Source: Owenia fusiformis (Eukaryota; Annelida; Polychaeta; Sabellida; Oweniidae). From it: a stretch of DNA of 64,000 bases. Of this stretch, positions 1 to 12,689 are shown in pieces (within the stretch, counting starts at the first letter, position 1; each line of letters starts with the position of its first letter). The stretch spans positions 25,722,166 to 25,786,165 of the forward strand of contig CAIIXF020000011.1 in the NCBI GenBank assembly GCA_903813345.2. The letters run 5' to 3'. The notes under the pieces were generated by a model. The model was given only the letters and a program-made list of their open reading frames with translations, ran no database searches and was not told where the DNA came from. The position numbers were made by a program, and so were the translations under genes.

Positions 1-2014
1 CTGTCACCATGTGTTAGTAAGCTTGTACAGTCCTAACTAACCTTTTTATATTTTTTATTTTACATTAGGTTACGGCTTTTTAGCGTCCATTTCAAACATT
101 ATGTAAGGTTATGTAATACTTTATACAATTATGTAAGACAATGTAAACGAATTTATACTATTGTTAATTTGTGTAATATTATGTAATGTTAGGAAATTGA
201 TTATGTAATGTTTTATGTAAAAATAATAAATCAAAATAGATGGCCACAGGATGGCTCTTGACACACCAAATTATACTTGTCAGTTTATTAATTCCCCGAT
301 AGAGCGGGCGGGAAGTATAAATAATGTTAGGGAGGATGAGTTGTAAGGCATACTATGTCATGTTAGATCATGATCTATACTATTTTTATTTCAATTTACC
401 AGTTACACTTTCTCCATGCTAGGTTCTGTTATAACTTTTCTTCCATTTTCTATGGCATCCGTGCTTTATACATTTACATTCACAATGGTCCCTTCCTGGT
501 ATATTTTTTTAGGTTTTATGACTGTTAAATTCTATAGTCTTGTTAAGACCACTTTATAAACAGGTTTATTATTACTTTTATGACTGTTAAATTATATAAT
601 CTAGTTAACACCACTTTATAAACAGGTTTATTATTACTGGTGTAACTAACACAAGGAAAAAAAATATAATTAATTTATTTGATTTTATATAACATGAAAT
701 TATTTTTTCTTTTCGATAAAACATTGCTTATTAGAAATATATTTAGTTGAAAACTTAGAGTAAACAATCAGTTCTTCTATCACAAAGTTTATTTTGGTTC
801 AGTAGATTTTCCTATACATTATTTTTATGTCACCACCACTAGTGATTGGGTGACATATTGTAATAGCTTCGAACGTTTATCTTGACACTGTTCAGTAGTT
901 AATGTGTACTGTATACTTAACAAGGTGTGGTGACATTTTGCATGTTTCTGCATCGTCACTACTATTGAAAGCTTATGTTGATATTGTAGCAGTGTTTTTT
1001 AAGTTCTTTTTGTTGGCACAATTAGTGTCCAAACCCTCTACTTATATCGATCTGACACACAGTTTTAGTGCAGGTTTAAGTGATTTTTGTTGATTATTAA
1101 ACGCGAAGAGCACAAGTGTCTCGAACTCGCAACATTGTGGATACATAGCCCATTCACATAGTTTGACATACTGGTGCTCTGAACCAGCTCGTTAGTTAAT
1201 ATCTGACTAAGAGACAGCTTGCTTTCCCGATGAAGAAACTTATCTGCAGCTTTTATGAGTACTATAGTATCTACAACTATTTTTGATCTTATGAGTATTT
1301 GATATCATTATTTTCAATTTTTCTTCAACATGTATTTTAATGACCTCAGTATGAATGGAATGTCCCTCGGAGTTGTGGTCGTTGATGAGGAACTGTCATT
1401 GAACGGTGTGGATGCTGTTTATTCCCATATTATTAGATTATTGTCTTGGGATATTCAGGTTTGAGTTTTGTTTGCCAGTTTTACACTTTACAGTTTGCTT
1501 TTCCCACTAGGTTGCTTTACACTTTTTTCCTTTCTCATTTGTCATTTTTGTTTATATTTAGTAAGGATATGATACGCAGGTCTCTCCTTCTGTGTGATCA
1601 CCTGTCCAGAAGATAATTCAACTGCATGAAGAACATTTCGTTGGCATGATGCACAGTGAAAGGTTTTCCACACATTTACATTTTCTTTTAAAAGAGCTTT
1701 AATTCCGTTATATACTCAGATCAAGGCCAATTTAGCATACATTTCGCTCTCAAAAATCGCTGTGCAATAATGGATTTCAAAGAAATGTTTGACGTTTTCA
1801 ATAATCTTTTTTATTTTTGATGAAATGTAGTTATTTATTCTAAAAATGCCCATGTTTCTATCAATATAAAATATGATATCATACACCAAATATGCATTTA
1901 TGTCATATTATGTGGTTTAAAATACAGAAAAATACATTCTCCTTAGAATACTACCTTGTGTAACCCCACTTTACTGCCTTTTGCCCCTGTTTATATCAAT
2001 ATAAAAGGTAGCAT
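1..2014. other. AT-rich region, no gene recognised
   Basis: I see no convincing exon here. Bases 60-235 contain a loose run of the short motif TATGTAA. Bases 516-576 and 577-637 are a tandem duplication of about 61 bases, sharing 'TTTATGACTGTTAAATT' and 'CCACTTTATAAACAGG'. The few short open frames have the low-complexity composition expected of chance frames in AT-rich DNA. Confidence 0.5.
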
Positions 2015-3120
2015 GTAACCTTCCTTGTAACATGTGTAAAAGTTTCAAGAAAATCAGTAAAGTGGTTTTCCTGGAATCACAATGACAAGATTTATCCGAA
2101 AAACTTCCAAGATGGCCGCCAGAATGCAAGATGGCCACCGAAAGGTTAATTAGCTCTAGAACTTCTTACCATGTAATATTGTGAAAATTTGAAGTAAATC
2201 CGTTTGGTTTTCCTGAAATCGTGATGACAAGATTTATCTTTAAACTTCCAAGATGGCTGCCAGAATGCAAGATGGCCACCGAAAAAATAATAAGGTCTAG
2301 GACTTTTTACCATGTTACATGTGTGAACATTTGAAGTACATCTGTTATGTGGTTTTTGTGGAATCGCGATGACAATATTTATCTGAAAAAAATCCAAGAT
2401 GGCCGCCACAATGCAAGATGGCCGCTGCAAAGTTAATCAGCTCTAGAACTTCTTACCATGTAACATGTGTGAAAATTTGAAGTAAATCCGTTTGGTTTTC
2501 CTGAAATTGTGATGACAAGATTAATCTTTAAACTTCCACGATGGCTGCCAGAATGCAAGATGGCCAACGAAAAAATAATGAGGTCTAGGACTTTTTATCA
2601 TGTTACATGTGTGAACATTTGAAGAACATCTGTTATGTGTTTTTTGTGGAATCGCGATGACAATATTTATCTGAAAAAAATTCCAAGATGGCCGCCAGAA
2701 TGCAAGATGGCCGCCGCAAAGTTAATCAGCTCTAGAACTTCTTACCATGTAACATGTGTGAAAATTTGAAGTAAATCCGTTTGGTTTTCCTGAAATCGTG
2801 ATGACAAGATTTATCTTTAAACTTCCAAGATGGCTGACAGAATGCAAGATGGCCAGCGAAAAAAATAATGAGGCCTAGGACTTTTTACCATGTTACATGT
2901 GTGAACATTTGAAGTACATCTGTTATGTGGTTTTTGTGGAATCGCGATGACAATATTTATCTGAAAAAAATTCCAAGATGGCCGCCAGAATGCAAGATGG
3001 CCGCCGCAAAGTTAATCAGCTCTAGAACTTCTTACCATGTAACATGTGTAAAAATTTGAAGTAAATCCGTCTAATGGTTTACCTGGAATCATGATGACAA
3101 GAAAGTGAGACTTCAGAATG
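2015..3120. repeat. 288-bp tandem satellite with AAGATGG motifs
   Basis: The marker 'AGCTCTAGAACTTCTTACC' recurs at about 2152, 2439, 2728 and 3018, a period of 287-290 bases. Each unit is itself two related halves of about 144 bases: one half carries 'GGTTTTCCTGAAATCGTGATGACAA' -like sequence and the other 'GTGGTTTTTGTGGAATCGCGATGACAA' -like sequence. Each half ends in a pair of AAGATGGCC/T boxes, giving about 13 AAGATGG motifs in the array. AAGATGG is the core of the known YY1 binding site, so regulatory activity is possible but untested. The open frames across this block on the minus strand follow from the repeat and are not genes. Confidence 0.8.
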
Positions 3121-4520
3121 CCACCCTGTCTAACCCCGTTTTGGTGCCTTTTGCCCCTGTTTACATCAATAGAAGAGGTGTTTTCTTTAAGAGGGAAGTC
3201 TGGTCCCTCAAACGGTACTATCATTTTATGTGGGAAAGTACCGGACAACAAAACCCCCTTTCTAGAGCCCTTTTGGAAATCAGATCAGGGACTATGAAGG
3301 AACATATCAATTATTTGTTGAATAAAGTTAGCAAATTCAATTGCCTGCCTACTGTAACTCGTATTTTTGCAAGGACTCGGATTGATGGATATTCTGTCAT
3401 ATGACTTACGGCAAACCTACCATTACCCATTGGTTAACATGGGAATGTCGATTTTCCAAAATTCATCAAAATCATCAATGTTCGACTTATTGTAATTGAG
3501 GAAAAAATTGTGAAAATTTGGAGGTTTTGGAAATAAAGTTGAATTACGTTTCCATCAATAGTATAAGTATTTCATCGTAGGTTAAGTAAATAAAAATTCA
3601 AAGGTAAAGAGGCTTTAACACGTAGTTCAATGGGGGAGCTAAGGTTGCCAAACTTATGGAGGGGAGTGTATGGACCAACTCTAACACATGATTTGATGTG
3701 ATTGAGGTGCATTTTCATTAAGAAATTTGACCTTTTTGACCTGCCTCCATCTGTCAAAATCAGAGTGACAATTTTTGACATTTTCTATAGATGGCGTATT
3801 CAACAGGTGAGATCTTTTGATTTTCGTTGGGAGTTTTGGTTCAAACTTTTTTAAATGACAGAGGACATATTGGGGTATGATGGCATGATAGCAAAACATG
3901 TCCACAAATCCTAGTTTTCTTTGAAAGACAAATCATTTAGATTGGAATACGCATGTTATAGCATTTGGTTGTGTTAGGCCTCGCGTGCTCGCCACGCGGC
4001 GCAAGTACACCTTGTCAAAAATACATTTTTACTTTCAGCGATCCTTTTCATCGATTCGTTTCTTGTTGAAATCCTCGCAGCTCTGTGTATCCAATAGATG
4101 CTCTGATTGATATCGATGTAAATTTTGGCCAGCTTAATCACAAAGACCTTTTTGAGCTCTGAATAAGTAAAATTTTCAAGGTCAAAGGTCATCAAACTAG
4201 GTCACACAACAGCGCTATCTAAGTTTCTCAAGGTTCGAGACTACAAATTCAAATCAATATTTTTGTTTGAAAGTCAGGAACATTCTTCTGAAGGTTCCAA
4301 ACTGTGTGAGCACAGGACCGTGGGTCCTATTTTTAAGAATAGCACTGCTCAGTCAGAGCATTTATCATAAATTAAATTAGATGCACCGCAAGGCATTTTC
4401 GTGCATATACCAATAAATAAAACGCACCGAAATGTTCTAAGCTGATTAGCTAAGAAACACTTGGTATGTCTGAATATCCAAAATTGCAAATTTGTTTATC
4501 CTCTTTTATACTTCGCCAAT
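3120..4520. other. No gene recognised
   Basis: The first 80 bases repeat part of a segment near 1960-2040 ('TTTTGCCCCTGTTTA.ATCAATA'), so satellite-related sequence continues a little beyond the array. The rest is AT-rich with only short open frames. A short motif near 4335 (AATAG, then ACTGCTCAGTC) recurs near 60311 in the window, which suggests a dispersed repeat remnant. Confidence 0.4.
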
Positions 4521-4523
4521 GTA

Positions 4524-6078
4524 CAGGGTTAGCCAAAAAACCACCCCCCTAGACATTATTCCTGATAAATATTTATTTTTTAACATGTACACCAACAATG
4601 ATATATCATTTTAAAGATAATTTAATTTGCAACAAAATGATATATGATAGCACCATTTTCAACAACCCTATATAGAAATATAACCAATTATGTGACATGT
4701 GGGTCAAAAAACACCTTTTCAATTTTCATCGATTTTGCGAACAATAGCCTATTTCTACCAAATTTTACTGTTCAGTTAAGAATTGCAACATTGTCATGAG
4801 TCTTTCATAATTGGATATTATATATTGTTTTCATTCAGTTTTTGAACCATGCATGCTCAATAAACATGTGTATGCTTATAAAACAAATTAATTTCTTCTT
4901 CAGTCTGTCCAAATATGTCTCAATAGACCCACCCCCCGGACCCATCCTCTGATCAGATTATTCGCTTAAAGACGTGGGGAAGCCATTGTTTGATGGCATA
5001 ATTGATCGATGTATGCGGAAGTACCATTCGACTGCTAGTTATTCTTTCTTTTAGTTCCTCTATATCCATGATAGGCTGGGTATCTTTAAATACCAACTGT
5101 TCTAGATGCCCCAGGTATGGTAATCAACATTATTGGCATCTGGACTGTCAGTAAGCCATTTGTCCAGACTAGAGATGGTGTCATTTCGAATCTCCAAAAA
5201 CTCCAGGGTAGCATTGGACCTGTGTGATGAAGCACTTTCCTATCAGAAAATGAAATTTCTTTCACATGTTTTTATATCCTTGAGAAGTCCTTTTTAACAC
5301 CTCATGTCATTAAGATTCAGAGTATATATTTGTTCCTGTGCAGGGCCTGTACTGTCTTTCCTTTTTGGGAAACACCGAGTGGACACCAGTACCCTTTCAG
5401 AAAAATGTCACCTCGATTTGAGTAGCCTTTTATCGCAAATGTCCCTATTCTTGCTTACTGATATATAGAGTCTATCCTGTTGATTACATGTATAGTACTT
5501 GGGGCATTTAGAACAGTTGGTCTATGAAGATCACAAGCCTATCAGGGATGTAGACAAACTGAAAGAATGGATAATTAGGAGTTCGATGGTACTTCCGCAG
5601 AGATCCATTAATTATACCAATGGCTTCGCGTCTTTAGCGAATAATCCGATCAGAGGATGGGTCCGGGGGATGGGTCTATTGAGACATATTTGGACAGACT
5701 CAAGAAGAAATTAATTTGTTTTATAAGCATACACATGTTTATTGAGCAGGCATGGTTCAAAAACTGAATGAATACAATATATTATATCCAATTATGAAAG
5801 ACTCATGACAATGTTACAATCTTTAACTGAACAGTAAAATTTGGTAGAAATAGGCTATTGTTCGCAAAATCGATGAAAATTGAAAAGGTGTTTTTTGACC
5901 CCCATGTCCCATAAATGGTTATATCTCGAGCCAGGGTTGTTGAAAATTGTTCTATTATATATCATTTTGTTGCAAATTAAATTATCTTCAAAATGATATA
6001 TCATTGTTGGTGTACATGTTAAAAAATGAATATTTATCAGGAATATCGCCTAGGGGGTGGTTTTTTTGGCCCACCCTG
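4524..6078. mobile_element. Palindromic Tc1/mariner element, TA target site
   Basis: The ends read CAGGGTTAGCCAAAAAA on the left and the reverse complement of CAGGGTGGGCCAAAAAAA on the right, each followed by TA (4522-4523 and 6079-6080), as in Tc1/mariner (IS630) elements. The inverted arms are very long (roughly 550-600 bases). Both arms contain the C-terminal end of a transposase pointing outwards: the right arm on the plus strand around 5490-5700 (HLEQLVYEDHKPI, then LPQRSINYT), and the left arm on the minus strand around 5110-4920 (HLEQLVFKDTQPI, then LPHTSINYA). The minus-strand reading also continues inwards past 5130. The two copies differ by many substitutions, so the arms are not a recent mirror copy. 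No full transposase remains, so the element is non-autonomous. Confidence 0.85.
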
Positions 6079-6286
6079 TAGTATTGGATCACGGTTTTCA
6101 GACAAATATTTTACCTTATTACGGAAAGTCAAGTACTTTACTTATAGTCCTAAACCCAAACATATATAATATACCAACAAGGAGGTGCTGCAACCTATTA
6201 ATTAAATTTCACACTAAACACAATATTGGATTATACTTGTAACGACTGTTATCTAACGCTAAGGTATTAATTCACATAACCATACT

Positions 6287-6722
6287 ATCACACCAAATTA
6301 GTTTTCACTACGTTCTCGAAAACGGGCTTCAACTGTGTACGAACGGACTTGACGTACTTAGATTAAGAACGTATTAAGACTGCTTATGAACGAGTTAGCA
6401 AAAATAGCTATCACACCAAACAAGTTGCCACTGCGTTCTTCAAAACTGGTTTTAAACTGTGTGCGAACGGAATGAACGTAGCTGCAACTTTATAAGGTCT
6501 ATTTACGAACTTCATGAACGTTCTCAGACGGGAAGGTGATTTTAGAATTTTGGATCGATTCAAAATTCGATGGCGACCATACACTTCTGTAATCAGGTCA
6601 CGATGACCTTCTAGACTAAAGGACGCGTTATACGACGTTGCACACCGACGCGATGCGACCTGAACGAACTGCGAATGAGACGGACGTATTGAGGACTGTT
6701 TATGAACGAAGTAGCTAATTAT
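6287..6722. repeat. Imperfect 123-bp tandem repeat
   Basis: 'ATCACACCAAA' followed by similar sequence (CACT.CGTTCT, then CTGTG.GCGAACGGA-like) begins at 6287 and again at 6410, giving a 123-base period. The unit's tail ('CGTATTAAGACTGCTTATGAA') recurs in altered form near 6687 with extra sequence between. No reading frame with protein-like composition is kept across units. No other feature is seen in this block. Confidence 0.55.
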
Positions 6723-7546
6723 TTTAGACAAATTTCCCGTTTTTTGTGTGGACCAAGAGAAATGCTGCCAGAACTACAAGCATTGCCACCTTCAAACAAG
6801 GCCTTTGAGGAAACATGCTCATCTACAAACATCCCTGTGTAAACATGCAGCCCAACTCTTACCTCCTAGACTCAGTGCTAAAGATGGTACATTGTACGCG
6901 TGAAAAGTGTGCCAGTAATGATATCATTTGTGGTATAGATTGTTGTCTGTGCTGTAAGACTACTTTAATTTGTCCTGCAGTATATTTTGCCTTTGCAAAG
7001 GAGAGTGTTGCATAAACATACCAGACTAATGGTCACAGTCACCAATGAAACAAATGATGATGATCTTGATGATGGAATTGTTCTGAAAGCTTTCCAAGAA
7101 GTACTGGATAAAGAGACCAAAAATGATACCCTTGATAATGGAATAAAAGCTGACACTCAATGAGCTACAATATCTTTGACAAAGGATGGTAAATTAATTT
7201 ATCAATGATTGATATGAACAGTATTTCAAACCCTTTCATCATCCAGTAACTATCTAGCCTAGCCTGTATGAAGTTAATAAATATTCCATGTTAACATCTA
7301 CTCAATGGCAGAATGTCCGGTATATACCCCCCCCCCCGCCCCCCTTCAAACATGGTGTGACCATGGGTTTTACTAAACAATTAGTACTCAATCTTTGATT
7401 TCTGTTCTCTTGTGTTAAAAGTAAAATAGTTACTTCATAAAATAAAATGTATTTAAATCCATGATGGTGTTAAGGATAATTTAGTCAAAATAGACTTTTG
7501 AATGTAACTTTTACACAAATTGCATATCGTTGAATATAAGGATATA
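6723..7546. other. No gene recognised; poly-C tract
   Basis: Short open frames on both strands (for example 6815-7015 plus and 7156-6965 minus) have no recognisable similarity and overlap each other. A run of C residues occurs near 7328-7345. I cannot support a gene here. Confidence 0.4.
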
Positions 7547-8637
7547 CAGGGTGGTCCAAAAAATGGGACACTCGTATTTCAAAAATAAATAATGTTTTTC
7601 TTGATGAAAACATGTCATATTATATACCAGTGGATAGGGAATTTACTTATCTTTAATTTGGTGTATCATAAGTTCAAATTTATTATAATGTCTGTCAACC
7701 AGCGTCCAATATATAAATGACGTCACTTTAGTTTCAAAACGGGTTCTCCAAAACTTGCAAAAAACAAGTTTTTTGTCAACTTTTTTTACAAAATCATACG
7801 TTCAATATGTCCATCATTTTGATCAATTATAGCTCTCAATTTTGGCCTTAACTGGTCAAAAACATCATTGATATTCTGTTGAGACAATAAATTCCATTTC
7901 TCAACAAGTCTATCCTTAATAAGGGACTGAGTAGATGTAAGGGGTTCATGGTAAACCAATTCTGTTCGTTCTCCCAATACGGGTTAGTCACAGACGTTGA
8001 CATCGCATTATCCAATTATGTTGTTTGTAGACCCTGGTATGAGCTCATTCTCGAATCATTACATTTTCCAACAAGATGGGGCTCCAAGCAATAGATCTCA
8101 GAAGAGTTTCAAATGTTTAAAAGAAAATGTGCCTATATTCATCTCCCTAATCACTGCCTCTCCCAGATCATACAATCAACCAACATCTGCGACTACCACG
8201 TATGGGGAGAACTAACAGAATTGGTGTACCATGAACCCCTTACATCTATTCAGTCTCTTGAGGACAGAATTGAATTAATGACAAGTGAAATTCATTGCCT
8301 TTAACAGCATATCAATAATGGTATTGGCCAGTTTAGGCCAAAATTGAGGGGTACAATTGATCAAAATGGTGGACATATTGATCGTCTGTTTATGTAAATA
8401 AAGTTGACAATAAAACTTGCTTTTGCAAGTTTTGGAAAACCCGTTTTGAAATGAAAATGACGTCATTTACATTATGGACGCTGGTTGACAGACATTACAA
8501 TAAATTTGAACTTATGATATACCAAACTAAAGATAAGTAAATTCCCTATCCATTGGTATATAATATGACATGTTTTCATCAAGAAAATCAATATTTATTT
8601 TTGAAATACGAGTGTCCCATTTTTTTGGACCACCCTG
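7547..8637. mobile_element. Second palindromic Tc1/mariner element
   Basis: The ends are CAGGGTGGTCCAAAAAATGG and its inverse (GGACCACCCTG), flanked by TA at 7545-7546 and 8638-8639. The outer arms match for about 200 bases. Inside, the right half codes on the plus strand for transposase pieces: FQQDGAP near 8068 (the second catalytic Asp region of IS630/Tc1/mariner transposases), VWGELTELVYHEPLTS near 8200, and FRPKLRGTIDQNGGHID near 8334-8386. The left half carries the same C-terminal end on the minus strand (7977-7786: ELVYHEPLTSTQSL, then LRPKLRAIIDQNDGHIERM). It therefore has the same head-to-head layout as the element at 4524-6078, from a related but distinct family. Reading frames are interrupted, so it is not active. 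Confidence 0.88.
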
Positions 8638-8639
8638 TA

Positions 8640-10710
8640 CTGTAATAACAAATAATTTTTTACTCTTAAAATATGTGAGACAGAAGCTTTTTATTTTAAC
8701 ACCATCCCAAACATGTATCAAGTAATATCTATGAATAATGTAAGATCACAATTATGCTTTGTTCCAATTTTATGCCCTTAAAACATAGTGACCCCTTGGG
8801 AAATATGTGATATCAGGGTGGATAAATGACCAGTACTATGTAAATATGAGATTTTAGGTAAGGAAAAAATAGAACAGCTATTAAGGATATATAACAGGTT
8901 ATACTAGGTGGCTTGAGTTAAAGACTCTGCTCAAGATCATTTTAAACAAATTCCTTAATTAAAAGGGTATTTCATAGGGGGCGCAACCTATACAAAGCTG
9001 TAAAAATATTTGCCCACCAGTGCCAAACTGGCACAGTTCTGATTTTGAAAGTCAATTACATATAGATGAAGAAAATACAAAGACATAGCATACATCCTAG
9101 AAAGCAACCAGCTCCATCAATTCCGCAGGACTATAACTAGCAAAGTGTTTAGGGCTAGCCCATGATTGGATAATTTTTCCCCAAGTGTGTTTTTTCCATG
9201 GTATGAAATCTCTAGGACGTCTTATAAAGGAGCTGGTAGCACACTATAGCACAGCGATATTTGACCAAACATTAACATACCTATATATGTTCCCTAATAA
9301 ATTTGATTATAACCGTTTAATATACTTCCGGCTTTTAGGCTGAATTATGCCTGCCATTAACAGAGGTCAAAAAATTAACAAAAAATAAAATCCCAATTTT
9401 TCTAAATTTTGAGTACATAATGCAACAGAAAATAATACAAAATGATTTTAGACATATGATTTAGGTTTCTAAGCTATAAGTTTGAGGTTATTTTTCTTAT
9501 CAATACCAAAATCAGTGTATCGACATTTTGTATTGTTGCGCATGTATTAATAAGATAAATGCTACAAATAAAACACTTTTATATCAAAATGACAAATGCT
9601 TAAATTATGCTAGTTTTTCACAAAATGGGTCTCAATACGTTTTGCGATATGGACTTTTATTCTGTGGTGAGCATTATAAATAAAGGAGGGCCTATTGCTC
9701 TTCCTTGACTAATTGGGACTACTGCTTAAATTCTATGTATCGTAGTTAGATACAGCTCAGTTGTTTATAAAACAACCATCAAGACTTGGTAGAATTCATG
9801 AATAATTGAGAAAAAGCCTTATCATTATCTTCCTAAATTTGTATATATCCAGCGGTAAGGTCAAAAAAGAAACAACCATCAGAAAACTTGATGATAACCA
9901 GCAGTAACGCCGAGGAAGAATTGTAAGGCGTTCGACTGCACGTGACTCTAATTGATTATTAGACATGCCCTTGGGATATATGAACATTCCAATACCTCTG
10001 TAACATTTAATAAGATATAATCTTTCCTATTTGTTATTGTATTGTTTTATAAAACATGAACAATAATTTGTTGTTTGACCCCTTGCGATTATATGGCAAA
10101 GATTGAGGTAATAAAATGTTCTAAATGGTAAGAAAACTAATATGTTCCCTATCGTAAATTACTTAATATTCCAAACAATTTTGTTGAATCTGCTTGGCTC
10201 ATAATTGAAAAATCAAACAAAATCTGAAAAACACATTTGCGTAATTACACTAATTAAACACCGACATCTACAGTAAAATTATAGTATATTTTTACATTAT
10301 GATAATCTATTTTTTGTTCGTATGCTTAGAATAACGGCCTGTGTCTTATAAAATGTATAAAGGTTCGAATCAAAATATTTACGTTTTTTGACCCCTTGTG
10401 ATGAAAGACATTTTCGACCTGAAAGCCGGAAACTTTCAGCTAATGGTATTTTAAAAGAATCAAGACTTAAGCACCTCCATAAATATTGCTTCAAATGTTG
10501 CTGTGCTATAGTGTGCTACGGATCCTTCATATTCAGAAGTCATACCATGGACTATAGGGTCAACATTAAAGTTGTTGGGAAATTCAAATATAACATGTTT
10601 AGAAAGTATATCACCCTTGTCATTACGTCTCAGTTGTAATATAACACATAAGGTTGACTGGAATTTTTAGTCTGTGAATGGAGGCTACGGACACTACATT
10701 AGTGCAATTT
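8640..10710. other. AT-rich region, no gene recognised
   Basis: No exon, transposase or tandem array was recognised. The open frames are short and lack motifs. Bases 10631-10712 lead directly into the truncated 5' end of a LINE. Confidence 0.4.
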
Positions 10711-10712
10711 GA

Positions 10713-12686
10713 TTGTATGAACTGAGTGATTATAAGATTTTGACTTTTACTTTAGCAAATAGACTACATAGTGTTTTACCTAAACTTGTTCGTAAAGACC
10801 AATCCTCATACATAAAAGGCAGATATATAGGAAATAATGCCAGACTTTTGTTAGATCTAATTGATTACTCTAATTTTGAAAATATAGATGCATTGCTTTT
10901 GTGTTTAGATTATAAAAAGGCATTTGATAGTATTAATTGGGCATTCATGTTCAAGGTACTAGAAACACTGAACTTTGGCAAAAATTTTATAAAATGGATA
11001 AAAGCTCTTTATAATGATCCAAAACTTAAAATCAAAAACAATGGGCATATTTCTAATGAAGTAAAAATAAAAAGGTATACGTCAGGGATGTCCAGCATCT
11101 GCTTTGATTTTCATAATATGTACTGAAATAATGGCAAATAAGCTGAGAAGAAATGACAAAATTAAAGGAACTTAAATTGACAAAAAAGAAATAAAAGTAA
11201 TTCAACATGCAGATGATACCACTCTCACATTGTCAACTAAAGAATCTATTCACGAAGCACTTAAAGAAATAAATAATTTTTCTGAAATATTTGGACTTAA
11301 TTTAAATATGGACAAAACTGAGGTAATATGGTTAGGTAACTTAAAAGGTAATGGACATAAATATGAAAATATTCATTTTGGAGTAGAACCTGTAAAATGT
11401 CTGGGAATATATATTGGAAATGACAAAACTTTGTGCAAAGAAAAAAAACTGGGACAACAAGATTAACAATTTTGAAAAACTTTTTGAATCATGGAAAAAA
11501 AGAAAACTGACCCTCTTTGGCAAAGCACATGTTATTAACACTCTTGGAATTTCAAAATTAGTGTACAATTTAAGTATTCTAGATGTACCCGATGATATTG
11601 TTAAAAGAATCGATAAAATTATTTTCGGTTTTCTATGGAAAAAGGATTGGGTAAAACGAAATACTTTAATTGGAAATATACTTGATGGGGGGATTAATCT
11701 GGTAGACATTCAATGTAAAATTGATGCTTTAAAAGCTGCATGGGCACCTCGTATAAAAACAACAAACACATCGGTTAAAATAATTCCAGAATTTATCATA
11801 AATAAGCTTGGTTTTACAATAAACGATTTTTACAAAACAAATTTTGACGAAAATGTTAAGATTTTAGATCACTATAAGTTCTACAAACATGTCTTTTGTG
11901 CATACAATAGATGTAAGGAAATAGAGAAAAATAAACATCCTGGAACAGAAGTTTATGGCTAAACAAACGGTTTTTATGTAGGAAAGAAACTTTATACATG
12001 ACAAATTGGATAAATGCAGGTTTTATTTATGTCAAGGACTTTTTTGACGAGAGAAATAATCTCAATGATGAAAATACTGTTTTGGTAAGATTAAAGAATA
12101 AGCAAAATTGGATGACTGAATATTTGAAAATAAGACTTGCTTTGCACAATATTAAATATGAGAGTAAACAAAGTATGAAATATACTAACAAAAGGCATTC
12201 AAACTCTTTCCTATTTAGAAATGACAAATATGAAAACCTTAAGAAATTAAGTTCAAAGTTCTTTTATAAAATCCTATTGAAAGATACATTTATTAGACCA
12301 AAGGTGGAAGCAGATTGGACAAAATCGTTCAATATTCAGAACGATAGAATCACTTTTAGAAATATATATAAAAACAAGATAAAAGATATTGAATGCCAAA
12401 GGTTATCAGAATTTAACTTTAAACTATTACACAATTTCTTAGCCTGTGGAAAACTGGTAAATAAGTGGAATATGAATGTACCAACAGAATGTAGTGAATA
12501 TAATGTTGGTGTTGTTTTGATAGAGTTTATATAATGCTGTGTAAATCCTATTTTACTATTGTAAAAATTCTAATCCAGGATATAATGTATATAACCGTTT
12601 TGCATAGTTTTATTGATTCAAGTATTGTTTTGTGTTAATTACTTTGCGTTTATGTTTTTGAATAAATAATTTTACAAGAAAAAACT
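10713..12686 (+). mobile_element. 5'-truncated LINE, L1/Tx1-type reverse transcriptase
   Basis: The sequence begins inside the reverse transcriptase domain (LSDYKILTFTLANRLHSVLP; then KDQSSYIKGRYIGNN; LCLDYKKAFDSINW with the first catalytic Asp). It continues through the second catalytic block near 11200, where the usual YADD box reads HADD (VIQHADDTTLTL), and through GLNLNMDKTEVIWLG and KCLGIYIG. The thumb region follows, then a C-terminal part ending around LSEFNFKLLHNFLACGK near 12460. These blocks match the L1/Tx1-like LINEs common in marine invertebrates. A tail with AATAAA at about 12661 followed by an A-rich end near 12680 marks the 3' terminus. Several frame changes and stops break the frame (for example after 11126, 11460 and 11962), and the endonuclease and 5' part are missing. 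It is a dead-on-arrival or decayed copy. Confidence 0.9.
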
Positions 12687-12689
12687 GAG

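Noticed and set aside
3105-3404. Plus-strand 99-residue frame at the end of the satellite
   Set aside because: It begins inside satellite-derived sequence, overlaps a minus-strand frame and lacks recognisable motifs or splice support.
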